Shown piece after piece: positions 7,701-16,491 of a DNA stretch of 64,000 nucleotides. The translations under genes were made by a program, and so were the position numbers. The notes below the pieces were generated by a model. That model searched no databases, was not told the DNA's origin, and saw only the letters and a list, made by a program, of their open reading frames with translations. The first letter of the stretch is position 1; every line of letters starts with the position of its first letter. The stretch comes from UBA7672 sp965229115 (GTDB lineage Bacteria > Pseudomonadota > Alphaproteobacteria > Caulobacterales > Hyphomonadaceae): NCBI GenBank assembly GCA_965229115.1, contig CBDDIR010000003.1, positions 124,001 through 188,000 on the forward strand, given 5' to 3'.

Positions 7701-8549
7701 ATGAAGCTGATCGATTCCATTTCCTTCCCGGGCTCGAAGCTGGGCGGAGGAATGAAGACGGGGACCGGCGACGATCGCTACGCTTTTGACGAGGCCGCCG
7801 GCTGGGCATGCGTCATCGATGGCGCGACCGATGTGGGCCCTATCCGGATCTTCTCCGCGGCTGAATCCGACGCGGCGCGCTATGCCGAGATCTTCGCATC
7901 CGAGATCGTCGCAAGCCCCGCCGATCCTCGCGAAATCCCGCAGGCCTGGTTTGCACGGCTCCTGCCGAAACTGCGTGCAGCGGTGGAGCGCGAAACCAGG
8001 ATCCCGCTCAAGGATGCTCCTCTGGCCAGCTATCCCACAGCGGCTGCAACCTGGGTTCGTGCGCGCAAGGGCGTGCTCGAAGGCGCAACACTCGGCGACA
8101 GCATCGCAATCGTGCGCACGCCCACGGGCGACGTCACTGTCTTCGGTGAATCAAGCAAGCCTGCAGACGAACAGAAACGCGCGATAACCGTGATGGCGAT
8201 GACAGCCGAGGATCGCCTCAAATGGCTGCAGGATACGCGCGCGGTTCACAACACACCCAATGGCTACTGGGTCTTTGGCGTGCAGCCGGAAGCGGCCCAA
8301 CACATTGTCTATCAATCGACGCCGGCGCCTGAAGGCACAAAAGTTCTGGTGATGACCGATGGGTTCTATCGGCTCGTCTCGCCTTACGGACGCTACACCG
8401 ATGCCGGCCTGATCGACGCAGTTATCGAGCGCGGCCTGAGCGAGCTGATGCGCGAGTTGCGCGGCATGGAGACCTCGGCCGATGACGACGCAAAGATCGG
8501 CCGCTTCAAAACTTCGGACGATTCAACCGCGCTGTTGCTTGAGGTCTAG
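7701..8549 (+). CDS. PP2C-family serine/threonine protein phosphatase
   Basis: The 282-residue protein has the metal-dependent PP2C layout. An early acidic motif (TGTGDDRYAFDEAAGWACVIDGATD) carries the first metal-binding aspartates, a middle GATLGDSIAIV and VLVMTDGFYRLV follow, and the last motif is DDSTALLLEV. It would dephosphorylate Ser/Thr phosphoproteins in the cytosol; there is no signal or membrane segment. The ATG at 7701 is preferred over one at 7677 because the protein core starts right after it. Its TAG stop overlaps the stop of the convergent downstream gene at a shared CTAG (8546-8549). No partner kinase lies nearby. Confidence 0.75.
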   Translation: MKLIDSISFPGSKLGGGMKTGTGDDRYAFDEAAGWACVIDGATDVGPIRIFSAAESDAARYAEIFASEIVASPADPREIPQAWFARLLPKLRAAVERETRIPLKDAPLASYPTAAATWVRARKGVLEGATLGDSIAIVRTPTGDVTVFGESSKPADEQKRAITVMAMTAEDRLKWLQDTRAVHNTPNGYWVFGVQPEAAQHIVYQSTPAPEGTKVLVMTDGFYRLVSPYGRYTDAGLIDAVIERGLSELMRELRGMETSADDDAKIGRFKTSDDSTALLLEV

Positions 8550-8935
8550 GCGATCGGACCGCCACGGTAGAGGACTGCCGAGGCGTCGGCCTCCACACCG
8601 GGTTTTGTCCAGAACCAGAAGAGACGGCCGTTCTGGACCTTTACTTCGATGCGGCCCCCGTCGATGCAGTCGCCCTCTGTGATCTCTTCGAGGAAGATGA
8701 TCGCGTTCCCTCCGCTCGCAACCCAGTGAAGAACGCTCTCGCAGCCGAGCGATGGGTAGCTGATCTTGCCGCTGCTGTCCTTGTTGATCGTCAGCTCGAT
8801 CGTCCAGGTCGACTGGACGCCGCCTGGGTCCACCTGCAGTCCGGTGCCGTGCCAGGTGTCTGCAAACTTCAGCGTGTCGGGCTGAGCAGCGGCTGGGGCG
8901 GCCAAAAGCAGAAACGAAAAAATGAGCGCGCGCAC
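8546..8935 (-). CDS. Small secreted hypothetical protein (GTG start)
   Basis: From a GTG at 8935, preceded by GGAGGG five bases upstream, this encodes 129 residues with a signal peptide (MRALIFSFLLLAAPAAAQ). The mature domain is beta-rich, about 110 residues, with two cysteines (LGCESVLHW and EGDCIDGG) that may form a disulfide and lipocalin-like short strands (TWHGTGLQVDPGG, TWTIELTINKD). A longer in-frame ATG at 9100 adds 55 implausible basic residues and was rejected. I do not recognise a named family. Confidence 0.6.
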   Translation of the reverse strand: MRALIFSFLLLAAPAAAQPDTLKFADTWHGTGLQVDPGGVQSTWTIELTINKDSSGKISYPSLGCESVLHWVASGGNAIIFLEEITEGDCIDGGRIEVKVQNGRLFWFWTKPGVEADASAVLYRGGPIA

Positions 8936-9098
8936 GATGTCCCTCCAACACCGAGAGACTGAACGTGCTTCATGTCGGAAGTAAGCCGGTGTGTTGACGG
9001 GGCGGTAAGCGATGCAGCGCCGCCATCGACGAAAATTCACGGTGCGACTGGGCGCAGCTGCATTAGAATGGAAACCGCACAACCGGAGGACCGCTCGC

Positions 9099-9938
9099 AT
9101 GGCAAAGACCCAGGCCCAGAAAGCTGCCGACTTCGAAGCGCTTCACAAGGCGCCCGGCGTATTCGTGATCCCCAATCCCTGGGATGTGGGCTCGGCGCGC
9201 GTGCTGGCAGGGCTTGGCTTCAAGGCGCTTACAACCACCAGCGCAGGGTATGCGCGATCGATCGGCTTCCCCGACTACAACGCCGGACGCGATAACGTCA
9301 TGGCGCACATCCGCGACATCGCGCCGATGATCGATGTTCCTTTGGCCGCCGACCTTGAGGACGGTTTCGGCCCGAAACCGGAGGACTGCGCCGAGACGAT
9401 CCGGCAGGGCGCCGAGGCTGGCCTCGTAGGCGGCTCGATCGAAGACTTCACGGGCGATCGCAGCAATCCGATCCACAGCATCGAAGCGGCCGCCGATCGC
9501 GTGCGTGCTGCGGCGGAAGCGGCCGCTAAGCTGCCGTTCAAATTCATGCTGTGTGCGCGGGCGGAGAACTATCTCAACGGCCGGCCTGATCTCGCCGACA
9601 CGATCAAGCGTCTGCAGGCCTACCAGGAAGCAGGAGCGGATGTCCTGTTCGCGCCGGGGCTCAACACGTCGGATGAAGTGCGGGAAGTCTGCCGCGCGAT
9701 CGACCGCCCGTTCAACATCGTGCGCGGACCTCGCAAGGAAACGCTGACGGTCGAACAGGTTGGCGCGCTCGGCGTCAAACGCATCTCGACAGGCGGAATG
9801 ATGCATGCGGTCGCCATGAGCGCCATGATCGATGCGGGCAGGGAGATGATGACCGCCGGCACGTTCGGCTTCAGCCAGCGCATGCAGGCCGCAGCGGAAA
9901 TCGATCCCCTGTTGTCGGCCGGAGCAAACAAGGATTGA
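9099..9938 (+). CDS. PEP mutase / isocitrate lyase superfamily enzyme
   Basis: This 279-residue protein belongs to the PEP-mutase/isocitrate-lyase superfamily, whose members cleave or form C-C or C-P bonds in 2-oxo acids with Mg2+. Features seen are VIPNPWDVGSARVLAGLGF at the start, the metal-site motif AADLEDGFG, GGSIEDFTGD, CARAENYL, ADVLFAPGL and a C-terminal RISTGGMM. It lacks the KKCGH loop of true isocitrate lyase, so methylisocitrate-lyase-, oxaloacetate-hydrolase- or phosphonate-type activity cannot be told apart. The start is ATG 9099, with GGAGGA at 9084-9089. Confidence 0.85.
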   Translation: MAKTQAQKAADFEALHKAPGVFVIPNPWDVGSARVLAGLGFKALTTTSAGYARSIGFPDYNAGRDNVMAHIRDIAPMIDVPLAADLEDGFGPKPEDCAETIRQGAEAGLVGGSIEDFTGDRSNPIHSIEAAADRVRAAAEAAAKLPFKFMLCARAENYLNGRPDLADTIKRLQAYQEAGADVLFAPGLNTSDEVREVCRAIDRPFNIVRGPRKETLTVEQVGALGVKRISTGGMMHAVAMSAMIDAGREMMTAGTFGFSQRMQAAAEIDPLLSAGANKD

Positions 9939-10070
9939 TCGCTCAAATTCACTGAAAATCCCGGTCGGCGATTTCGCCGTAATTCCATTCCTGGGCGCCA
10001 CCATTGCACTTCTGCCGTTAACCGTCGCCATAGGGCGCCGGCTTGGGACAGTCTTGGGAAGGTCGGGGAA

Positions 10071-10583
10071 ATGAACGATACCGAAACGCGTAACATGGCC
10101 GATTTCGGCCGCTCGATGCTGAAGCAGGTCGCTAACCTGTCGAAGCGTGAAGATGGTCTGGTTGAAGCTGTCGGCGCAGCTCCTCCAGTTGCTCAGGTGA
10201 TCACCGTGCCGGTCGCGAAACCCGCGGCTCCGGCCAACGACATGACGGTCATCTCGCCGAACGTGAAGCTGGCAGGCACGATCATCTCGACGGATGAACT
10301 CCACATCGCCGGCCATGTGAACGGCAACGTCGCAGCTCCTTCGATCACCATTCGCGCCACCGGCGTCGTGATGGGCGATGTCGCAGCCGAAACGCTGATC
10401 GTTCATGGCCGCATCGAAGGCCGCATCTTCGCGAAGACCGTACAGCTCCGCGCTGGCGCGACCGTCATCGGCGATATCGTCGCCGGCCAGCTTGGCATCG
10501 ACACCGAAGCCGTCTTCGAAGGCGCCTCCAAGCGCTCGCAGGACGCTCTGGCCGAAGCCCCGGATTTCGCCAAAGCGGCGTAA
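10071..10583 (+). CDS. Bactofilin (polymer-forming cytoskeletal protein)
   Basis: Bactofilins polymerise without nucleotide and organise cell-shape or stalk structures; in Caulobacter BacA localises stalk peptidoglycan synthesis. The 170-residue protein has a flexible N-terminal tail (about 1-60, Pro/Ala-rich) followed by the beta-helix core VKLAGTIISTDELHIAGHV, with repeated hydrophobic strands such as ITIRATGVVMGDVAAETLIV, and a short C-terminal tail. No M23 peptidase gene, a common partner, is next to it. It has its own upstream gap of 132 bp. Confidence 0.9.
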   Translation: MNDTETRNMADFGRSMLKQVANLSKREDGLVEAVGAAPPVAQVITVPVAKPAAPANDMTVISPNVKLAGTIISTDELHIAGHVNGNVAAPSITIRATGVVMGDVAAETLIVHGRIEGRIFAKTVQLRAGATVIGDIVAGQLGIDTEAVFEGASKRSQDALAEAPDFAKAA

Positions 10584-10603
10584 TCGGAACCAACCAGCAT
10601 CTC

Positions 10604-10640
10604 CGCTGGCCGGGCGAGCATCATGTTCGCCCGGTCAGCG
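10604..10640 (+). terminator. GC-rich stem-loop after the bactofilin gene
   Basis: GCTGGCCGGGCGA (10605-10617) pairs with TTCGCCCGGTCAGC (10626-10639), with one G-T-type position and an 8-base loop. It lies about 20 bases after the bactofilin stop. There is no T-tract, so it may mark a weak terminator or a 3'-end protecting hairpin rather than a classical terminator. Confidence 0.4.
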
Positions 10641-10759
10641 GCGTCTGCATAAAACGCCCACTGTCCCAGCCCTAAGACGGCTGCATGCGACGGGGTGTCA
10701 TGGCCCGGGCCGCCTTAAAGGGGTTCCCATGGCCCGGCTGAGCAGGTTCAACTGCCGCC

Positions 10760-11137
10760 ATGCTTCTTGCGACTTTTGAATTCACCACAGACCGTTTTCA
10801 GCCCTTCCTGCCCGAGCCCTGCCAAGTCAATCAGGACCTCTACGGCTTCGAACTGGCTGCATGGCTGGCGCAGGCGCTGGCGGAGAAGGGCGTCGTAACT
10901 AGCTATCCGCACGCCGAAGAGTGGGGCTGGTTCCTCGAGTTCTTCTCGGAAGCCGAGCAGGAAATCACGATCGGCTGCGCCAGCCATGGCCCAACGCAGG
11001 GCTATCCAACCCAGTGGCGCGTCTTTGCGCGCCAGCGTCGCAAGCCTCTCAAGGGCAGTGCAGACGCAACCCAGTTTCTCACAGACGCGATCTTGTCAGT
11101 GCTCTCCGCCGAGGGCATCGAAGTTCGCAAGCTATAG
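10760..11137 (+). CDS. Hypothetical cytosolic protein upstream of an ABC ATPase
   Basis: I do not recognise this 125-residue protein. It has no signal or membrane segment. It is rich in aromatic residues (EEWGWFLEFFSEAEQEITIG) and predicted alpha/beta. The stop (TAG 11135-11137) is immediately followed by the ATG of the ABC ATPase gene, so the two are likely translated in tandem. Whether it has any role in transport is unknown. Confidence 0.65.
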   Translation: MLLATFEFTTDRFQPFLPEPCQVNQDLYGFELAAWLAQALAEKGVVTSYPHAEEWGWFLEFFSEAEQEITIGCASHGPTQGYPTQWRVFARQRRKPLKGSADATQFLTDAILSVLSAEGIEVRKL

Positions 11138-13000
11138 ATGAGTGCAGCCTTGACCGAAGTTTCCGGGCGCCAGCCCATTCTCGACGTCCGCGGTTTGTCG
11201 GTGTCCTTCCAGACGCAGGATGGCCGCGTCGAGGCCGTGAAGAAGCTGGACTTCGATGTCGCGCGCGGCGAATGCCTCGGCCTTGTGGGCGAGAGCGGTT
11301 CGGGCAAGAGCCAGACTGTTCTGGCGGCCATGGGGCTTACGGCGGCTAACGGGATTGTCGAAGGCTCGATCCGCTTCGACGGCGTCGAGATGACCGGCCT
11401 CGACCGTAAACAGCTCAATGACATCCGCGGCGCCAAGGTCGCGATGATTTTCCAGGACCCGCTGACATCGCTGACGGCGCATATGACCGTCGGCGCGCAG
11501 ATGGCGGAAGTGCTGGCCCGCCACAAGAAGCTCAAGGGCGCGGAGGCGGAAGCCCGCATCGTGGAATGGCTCGAGCGCGTCCGCATTCCCGAGGCGCGTC
11601 GCCGCCTGCATCAATTCCCGCACGAGCTCTCAGGCGGCATGCGTCAGCGCGTGATGATCGCATCCGCCATGCTGTGCGAGCCGCAACTTCTTCTCGCCGA
11701 CGAGCCGACGACCGCGCTGGACGTAACCGTGCAGGCGCAGGTGCTGGACCTGATGGACGAACTCAAACGCGAGACGGGCGCAGGCCTTGTTCTCATCACG
11801 CACGACATGGGCGTGATCGCACGCATGGCTGATCGCGTCGTGGTCATGCGCCATGGCGAGGCGGTTGAGCGTGGCAATGTCGATGATGTGTTTGCAGCGC
11901 CCAAGCATGAGTACACACGCATGCTGCTCGATGCGATGCCGCGCATGGATCGCGTTGACCGCGGTTCGCGGCCGTCGATCGGAGCCGCGCCTGCAAACGA
12001 TGTCGAACCCATTCTCAAGGTCGATGATCTGCATGTGACCTTCCCCGTACACGTTCCCGGAGGCCTGTTCGGTCATCGCGTTCCGCTGCGCGCCGTCGAT
12101 GGCGTCAGCTTCTCGCTCCGTCCGGGAGAGACGGTCGGCGTGGTGGGGGAGAGCGGCTGCGGGAAGTCGACACTCGCCCGTGGCGTCCTGAAGCTGCTTG
12201 ATCCGTCGTCAGGCTCCGTGGCGTGGCTGGGGCGCAATATTGCCGATGCCTCGCGCAAGGAGATGCAGCCGCTTCGCCAAGACCTCCAGATCGTCTTCCA
12301 GGATCCGCTCGCCAGCCTCGATCCGCGCATGACCATCGGCCAGTCGATCGCCGAGCCGTTGAGCGTGTTCCGTCCGGACATGAGCGGAAAGGCCAAGGAG
12401 GATGCGGCGCGCGAGATGATGGTCCGCATGGGCCTCGATGCGGCGATGGTGAACCGCTATCCGCATGAACTGTCAGGCGGGCAGAACCAGCGCGTCGGCA
12501 TTGCCCGCGCGATGATCCTGAAGCCGAAGCTGGTCGTGTGCGATGAAGCGGTGTCCGCCCTCGACGTGTCGGTTCAGGCCCAGATCCTGGACCTGCTGAT
12601 CGATCTCCAGAAGGAGTTCGGGCTGGCAATCATGTTCATCAGCCACGACCTATCGGTGGTAAGGGAAATCTGCCACCGGGTGATGGTGCTGTATCTGGGA
12701 AGGGTCGTGGAGACAGCCTCCCGCGAGGAACTGTTCTCCAACCCAAGGCACCCCTACACGCGCGCCTTGCTGTCGGCCGTACCGTCGCCGGACCCCGTTC
12801 GCGAGCGCAACAAGCAGCGGGTCAAACTGCACGGCGACCTGCCATCGCCCCTCGACCCCAAAGCCAGCCTCCGCTTCCTGAAATCCAGGCTGACCGACAC
12901 AGCCCCCTTCTACCGCCCAGCCCTTCTCGAGGTCTCCCCGGGACACTGGGTGGCGGAGCATGATCCGGTCGAAGGACTTGCTGGACTTTCGGTGGCCTAA
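11138..13000 (+). CDS. Fused double-ATPase peptide-type ABC transporter subunit (YejF/DppDF-like)
   Basis: One 620-residue polypeptide carries two complete nucleotide-binding domains of the oligopeptide/dipeptide importer type. The first has Walker A GESGSGKSQ (about 51-59), signature LSGGMRQR and Walker B LLLADEPTTALD. The second has Walker A GESGCGKST (about 335), signature LSGGQNQR and Walker B LVVCDEAVSALD. Each half ends with the peptide-importer oligopeptide-binding C-terminal extension (HEYTRMLLDAMPR and HPYTRALLSAVPSPD). It would power uptake through two permeases and a binding protein, but none of these is adjacent here. Confidence 0.9.
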   Translation: MSAALTEVSGRQPILDVRGLSVSFQTQDGRVEAVKKLDFDVARGECLGLVGESGSGKSQTVLAAMGLTAANGIVEGSIRFDGVEMTGLDRKQLNDIRGAKVAMIFQDPLTSLTAHMTVGAQMAEVLARHKKLKGAEAEARIVEWLERVRIPEARRRLHQFPHELSGGMRQRVMIASAMLCEPQLLLADEPTTALDVTVQAQVLDLMDELKRETGAGLVLITHDMGVIARMADRVVVMRHGEAVERGNVDDVFAAPKHEYTRMLLDAMPRMDRVDRGSRPSIGAAPANDVEPILKVDDLHVTFPVHVPGGLFGHRVPLRAVDGVSFSLRPGETVGVVGESGCGKSTLARGVLKLLDPSSGSVAWLGRNIADASRKEMQPLRQDLQIVFQDPLASLDPRMTIGQSIAEPLSVFRPDMSGKAKEDAAREMMVRMGLDAAMVNRYPHELSGGQNQRVGIARAMILKPKLVVCDEAVSALDVSVQAQILDLLIDLQKEFGLAIMFISHDLSVVREICHRVMVLYLGRVVETASREELFSNPRHPYTRALLSAVPSPDPVRERNKQRVKLHGDLPSPLDPKASLRFLKSRLTDTAPFYRPALLEVSPGHWVAEHDPVEGLAGLSVA

Positions 13001-13115
13001 ACGCACCACCCGTTAACACAAATGAGTGAGAAAACTGTTCGGTATCTTGACGCTGTCTAGCGGCAGAGTCATGAGTACGCACAGATACGAGACGACGCTG
13101 GAGGAAAACCGCGCG

Positions 13116-15143
13116 ATGAAACGCTCCCTGACCATGACTGCCGCCAGCCTTGTGCTGGCTATGGCTGTTGCCAGCTGCGCCCAACAGGGCCCGGTTGCTG
13201 ACACTGCCGCCAACACCGCTGTAGCGGCGCCGATGGCCGAACTTCCGGCCCGCGTCGACAACTTCCGCCTCGTGACGGCGGATGGCTATGCCAAGGAGCT
13301 CTATCGCTACAAGGACGCGCCCGCGATCGTCCTCGTGATGGGCGGCGCTGGCCACATGGACAAGGTCGGTCCCGAACTCGCCAAGCTCGAAGCCGGCTAC
13401 ACTGCCAAGGGCGTCGAGATCTTCGTCGTGAACTCGAACCCGAAAGACACCCGCGAAGCCATGCTGGCTGACGCGGCCAAGTACGGCTTCAAGTCGCCGA
13501 TCCTGCAGGACGACCTGCAACTCGTCGGCGGCCAGATCGGCGCGACGACGGTTGGCCAGGCCTTCGTCGTTGATCCGAAGACGATGAAAATCGCCTACAC
13601 CGGCCCGATCTCGTCGGAAGCCGTCGATGCGGTTCTCGCCGGCAAGGCTCCGGCTGTTGCCCAGGTTGCCGTCAAAGGCACGGCGATCTCCTTCCCGGAT
13701 CGCACCCCGGCCCGCAAAGCCGAATTCGCCAAGATCTCGTACTCGCAGACGATCGCTCCGCTGATCGAAGAGAAGTGCATCGCCTGCCACCAGCAAGGCG
13801 GCATCGCTCCGTTCGGCTTCGACGGCTACGAGAAGGTCAAGACCTTCGCGCCGATGATCCGCGAAGCTGTCCGCACCGACCGCATGCCGCCGTGGGATCC
13901 GGATCCGCACGTGGGCACCTTCGCCGACGACAAGTCGCTTTCGGCTGAGCAAACCAAAACCCTGATCAACTGGATCGAAGCTGGCGCACCGCGCGGCGAG
14001 GGCGATGACCGCCTCGCCAACGTCAAGCACGTCGCTCCCGACTGGCCGCTCGGCAAGCCGGACCTGATCGTCGACATTCCGAAGTTCACTGTGCCGGCCA
14101 CCGGCTATGTGGACTATCAGTACCCGACGGTCCCGAACCCCCTCAAGGAAGGCAAGTGGCTGAAAGCCTCGACGGCGAAAGTCTCGCAGCGTCAGGCTGT
14201 CCACCACATCCTGTCGGGCGTGATCGCTGAAGGTCAGACCCAGAAGGGCATGCAGAACTGGGGTGGCGGCGTCGGCGGCTACACCGTCGGCATGGAATCG
14301 ACCATCGCTCCCAAAGGCATCGGCTCGTGGATCCCGGCAGGCGGCGAGTTCGCCTATCAGATGCACTACACGCCGTTCGGCAAGGAAGCCGTCTCGGCCG
14401 AGCAGATCGGTCTCTACTTCTACAAGGACGGCGAGAAGCCTGAGCTGGTCATGCGCGAGATGCCGCTCGTGAACCAGTTCATCAAGATCCCGGCCAACGA
14501 TCCGGCTCACAAGGAAGTCGCCTACTTCAACTTCCCGAAGGATGCGATCCTGCACACCGCCGTCGTGCACGCTCACTACCGCGGCACGTACTCGAAGCTT
14601 GAGATCCTCGATCCGTCGGGCAAGCGCGAGACGATCCTCAACGTGCCGTTCTACGACTTCAACTGGCAGCGCATGTACGAGTTCGCCAAGCCGATCGAAA
14701 TCAAGGCCGGCTCGAAAGTGATCGCGACCTACATCTACGACAACTCGAAGCGGAACCCGGCCAACCCGGATCCGAACAAGGAAATCGTGTGGGGCGACCA
14801 GTCGTTCGAGGAAATGTTCTACACCTCGCTGCGCTACCGCTGGAAAGACGAGACGGTCGAGAAGCAGACCAATTATGACCAGCTGCTCAACCAGACCCGC
14901 CTCATGGGCATGATGGACTCGAACCTGGACGACAAGCTGCAGAAAGCCGAACTCCGCGGCCAGTTCGCTCAGCTCGCTGCTGCTCCGGGCGCATTCGAAA
15001 TGGCCGACGCCAACAAGGATGGCGGCATCGACCAGGCCGAACTCGAGAACGTCCTGAAGATGATGCAATCGATGCGTCGCCCGGCTCCGGCAGCTCCGGC
15101 TGCCACGACGACGGCTCCGGCCAAGACGCAAGGCGGCCAGTAA
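13116..15143 (+). CDS. Secreted redoxin-cytochrome c-copper monooxygenase-like-EF-hand protein
   Basis: The 675-residue protein starts with a lipoprotein-type signal (MKRSLTMTAASLVLAMAVASC). Domains in order are: a thioredoxin-like/redoxin domain (about 40-170; no CxxC seen), a single haem c site CIACH (221-225) in a cytochrome-like segment, and a beta-rich region resembling Cu(II) ascorbate-dependent monooxygenases. That region has H363-H364, M416-H417 and an HxH at H485/H487. A C-terminal EF-hand DANKDGGIDQAE (about 631-642) and a Pro/Ala tail follow. Related proteins exist in other bacteria, but their substrate is unknown. I chose ATG 13116, behind GGAGG, because ATG 13026 precedes the signal peptide. 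It appears monocistronic, with its own terminator. Confidence 0.75.
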   Translation: MKRSLTMTAASLVLAMAVASCAQQGPVADTAANTAVAAPMAELPARVDNFRLVTADGYAKELYRYKDAPAIVLVMGGAGHMDKVGPELAKLEAGYTAKGVEIFVVNSNPKDTREAMLADAAKYGFKSPILQDDLQLVGGQIGATTVGQAFVVDPKTMKIAYTGPISSEAVDAVLAGKAPAVAQVAVKGTAISFPDRTPARKAEFAKISYSQTIAPLIEEKCIACHQQGGIAPFGFDGYEKVKTFAPMIREAVRTDRMPPWDPDPHVGTFADDKSLSAEQTKTLINWIEAGAPRGEGDDRLANVKHVAPDWPLGKPDLIVDIPKFTVPATGYVDYQYPTVPNPLKEGKWLKASTAKVSQRQAVHHILSGVIAEGQTQKGMQNWGGGVGGYTVGMESTIAPKGIGSWIPAGGEFAYQMHYTPFGKEAVSAEQIGLYFYKDGEKPELVMREMPLVNQFIKIPANDPAHKEVAYFNFPKDAILHTAVVHAHYRGTYSKLEILDPSGKRETILNVPFYDFNWQRMYEFAKPIEIKAGSKVIATYIYDNSKRNPANPDPNKEIVWGDQSFEEMFYTSLRYRWKDETVEKQTNYDQLLNQTRLMGMMDSNLDDKLQKAELRGQFAQLAAAPGAFEMADANKDGGIDQAELENVLKMMQSMRRPAPAAPAATTTAPAKTQGGQ

Positions 15144-15168
15144 GCCTCGATTAACTGACGATACGCAG

Positions 15169-15202
15169 CGCCCCGGCCCGAAAGGCCGGGGCGTTTGCTT
15201 TT
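15169..15202 (+). terminator. Rho-independent terminator
   Basis: CGCCCCGGCC (15169-15178) and GGCCGGGGCG (15184-15193) form a perfect 10-bp GC-rich stem with a CGAAA loop, followed by TTTGCTTTT. It sits 25 bases after the stop of the redoxin/cytochrome fusion gene, a textbook position. Confidence 0.9.
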
Positions 15203-15299
15203 GGGGTAGCGAAGCCTCGCCAAACCCGTCGTTTGTGTTCACCAAACCTCATGCTTTTTCTGCGAGACCTGACGCTCCAGCGCAGGAATTGCACGATCC

Positions 15300-16400
15300 A
15301 TGCGGGTCGAAACGATCAATCCCCTAGACCTTGCGGATGAAGACGCCGCGATCTGGCGCAGCCTTCTGGCTGCCGATCCTGCACTGACGTCGCCTTACCT
15401 CACGCCCGACTGGGCGCGCGTTGTCGCGCGGCATCGACCTGATGCGCGCGTGGTCGTGTGGCGTCACGACGATGGTCGTGCAGCCGGCTTCCTAATCGCG
15501 CAGGGCGAGGGCGGTCATTCGGCCATGCCAGCGGGCGGACCCGTATGCGACTATCAGGCGGTTGTCGGCCCGATGGGCCTCGACACGACACTCGCCGCCA
15601 AGGCGCTAGGCGTCGGCCGCGTCGACCTGACCGCAGGCCTCAAGGACAACGCCGTCGGCGACTGCCTGCTGACGGACGATGTCGGCCATGTCGTGCGCTT
15701 CCAAAATGGGTGGGACGCCTGGTGCGCAGACCGTCAGGCGGCAGGCTCCAAAGTCGTTTCACGCGCGCGCAAGCGCCTCTCGAAGCTGACGCGCGACCAT
15801 GGCGAGGGCGCCGTGACGTTCGAGCCGTTCTCGAAAGACGTTGCAGCCTTCGAAACGCTGGTGGGTTGGAAGCGGGCACAGATGCACCGCACGGGCGTCA
15901 CCGACATATTCAGTCACGCCTGGATCGATGGTCTGGTGCGCGACACGTTTGCGGCGCCAGCATCGGATCCGCACTTTGGCGGCGCGATGTTCGTCCTGCG
16001 CCTCGCAGGCCAGCCGATCGCCGTGCTGTTCTGTCTCCGCGCGGACAAGGCGCTGCACGCCTGGTTTGTCGCTTACGATCCGAGGCTTGCCGACTATTCG
16101 CCAGGCTTCATCCTCTTTGCCGAAGCCATCAAGGCTGCCGCTGCTGCCGGCTTCACCGAGATGGACCTCGGACCCGGCGACTATCGGTTCAAGGAAAGCT
16201 TCGCCAACTACAGCCGCCAGATCGGTGCAGGCTTCCTCGGCCGCGCCGGTCTCGCTGCTGCGTTCAAGACGGCCCAGTTCCAGATGCGCGCGCTGGTTGA
16301 AAGCCTGCCGGTCGGCCGCGCCAGGCAATGGCCGGCCAAGGCCATGCGCCGGCTCGACATCGCCCGGGGCATCGCTGCGCCACACGATCACGCGGCCTGA
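15300..16400 (+). CDS. GNAT-family acetyltransferase of the CelD/BcsL type
   Basis: The 366-residue protein looks like the CelD/BcsL group of FemAB-like acyltransferases, often linked to polysaccharide synthesis. Signs are an N-terminal domain with LTSPYLTPDWARVVAR, a central charged helix SRARKRLSKLTRDHGEG, and a C-terminal GNAT half with FVLRLAGQPIAVLFCLRAD, the substrate-pocket region AYDPRLADYSPGFILFAEAI and MDLGPGDYRFKESFANY. The acceptor is not evident. No cellulose or capsule gene is adjacent, so a surface-polysaccharide role is inference. Confidence 0.8.
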   Translation: MRVETINPLDLADEDAAIWRSLLAADPALTSPYLTPDWARVVARHRPDARVVVWRHDDGRAAGFLIAQGEGGHSAMPAGGPVCDYQAVVGPMGLDTTLAAKALGVGRVDLTAGLKDNAVGDCLLTDDVGHVVRFQNGWDAWCADRQAAGSKVVSRARKRLSKLTRDHGEGAVTFEPFSKDVAAFETLVGWKRAQMHRTGVTDIFSHAWIDGLVRDTFAAPASDPHFGGAMFVLRLAGQPIAVLFCLRADKALHAWFVAYDPRLADYSPGFILFAEAIKAAAAAGFTEMDLGPGDYRFKESFANYSRQIGAGFLGRAGLAAAFKTAQFQMRALVESLPVGRARQWPAKAMRRLDIARGIAAPHDHAA

Positions 16401-16491
16401 TTTAAGGGCTGATCCGGCTATTTAGACCCTCAAGCTGGCCCCCCGGCGAAATTGGGCTATAGGTGCGCGCCTTAACGTAAGGATGCGTATC

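Noticed and set aside
9063..10406. A 447-residue open frame on the minus strand
   Set aside because: It is antisense to the PEP-mutase-superfamily gene and bactofilin and shows no motif.
12822..15245. An 807-residue open frame on the minus strand
   Set aside because: It is antisense to the redoxin/cytochrome/copper protein, with no domain motifs.
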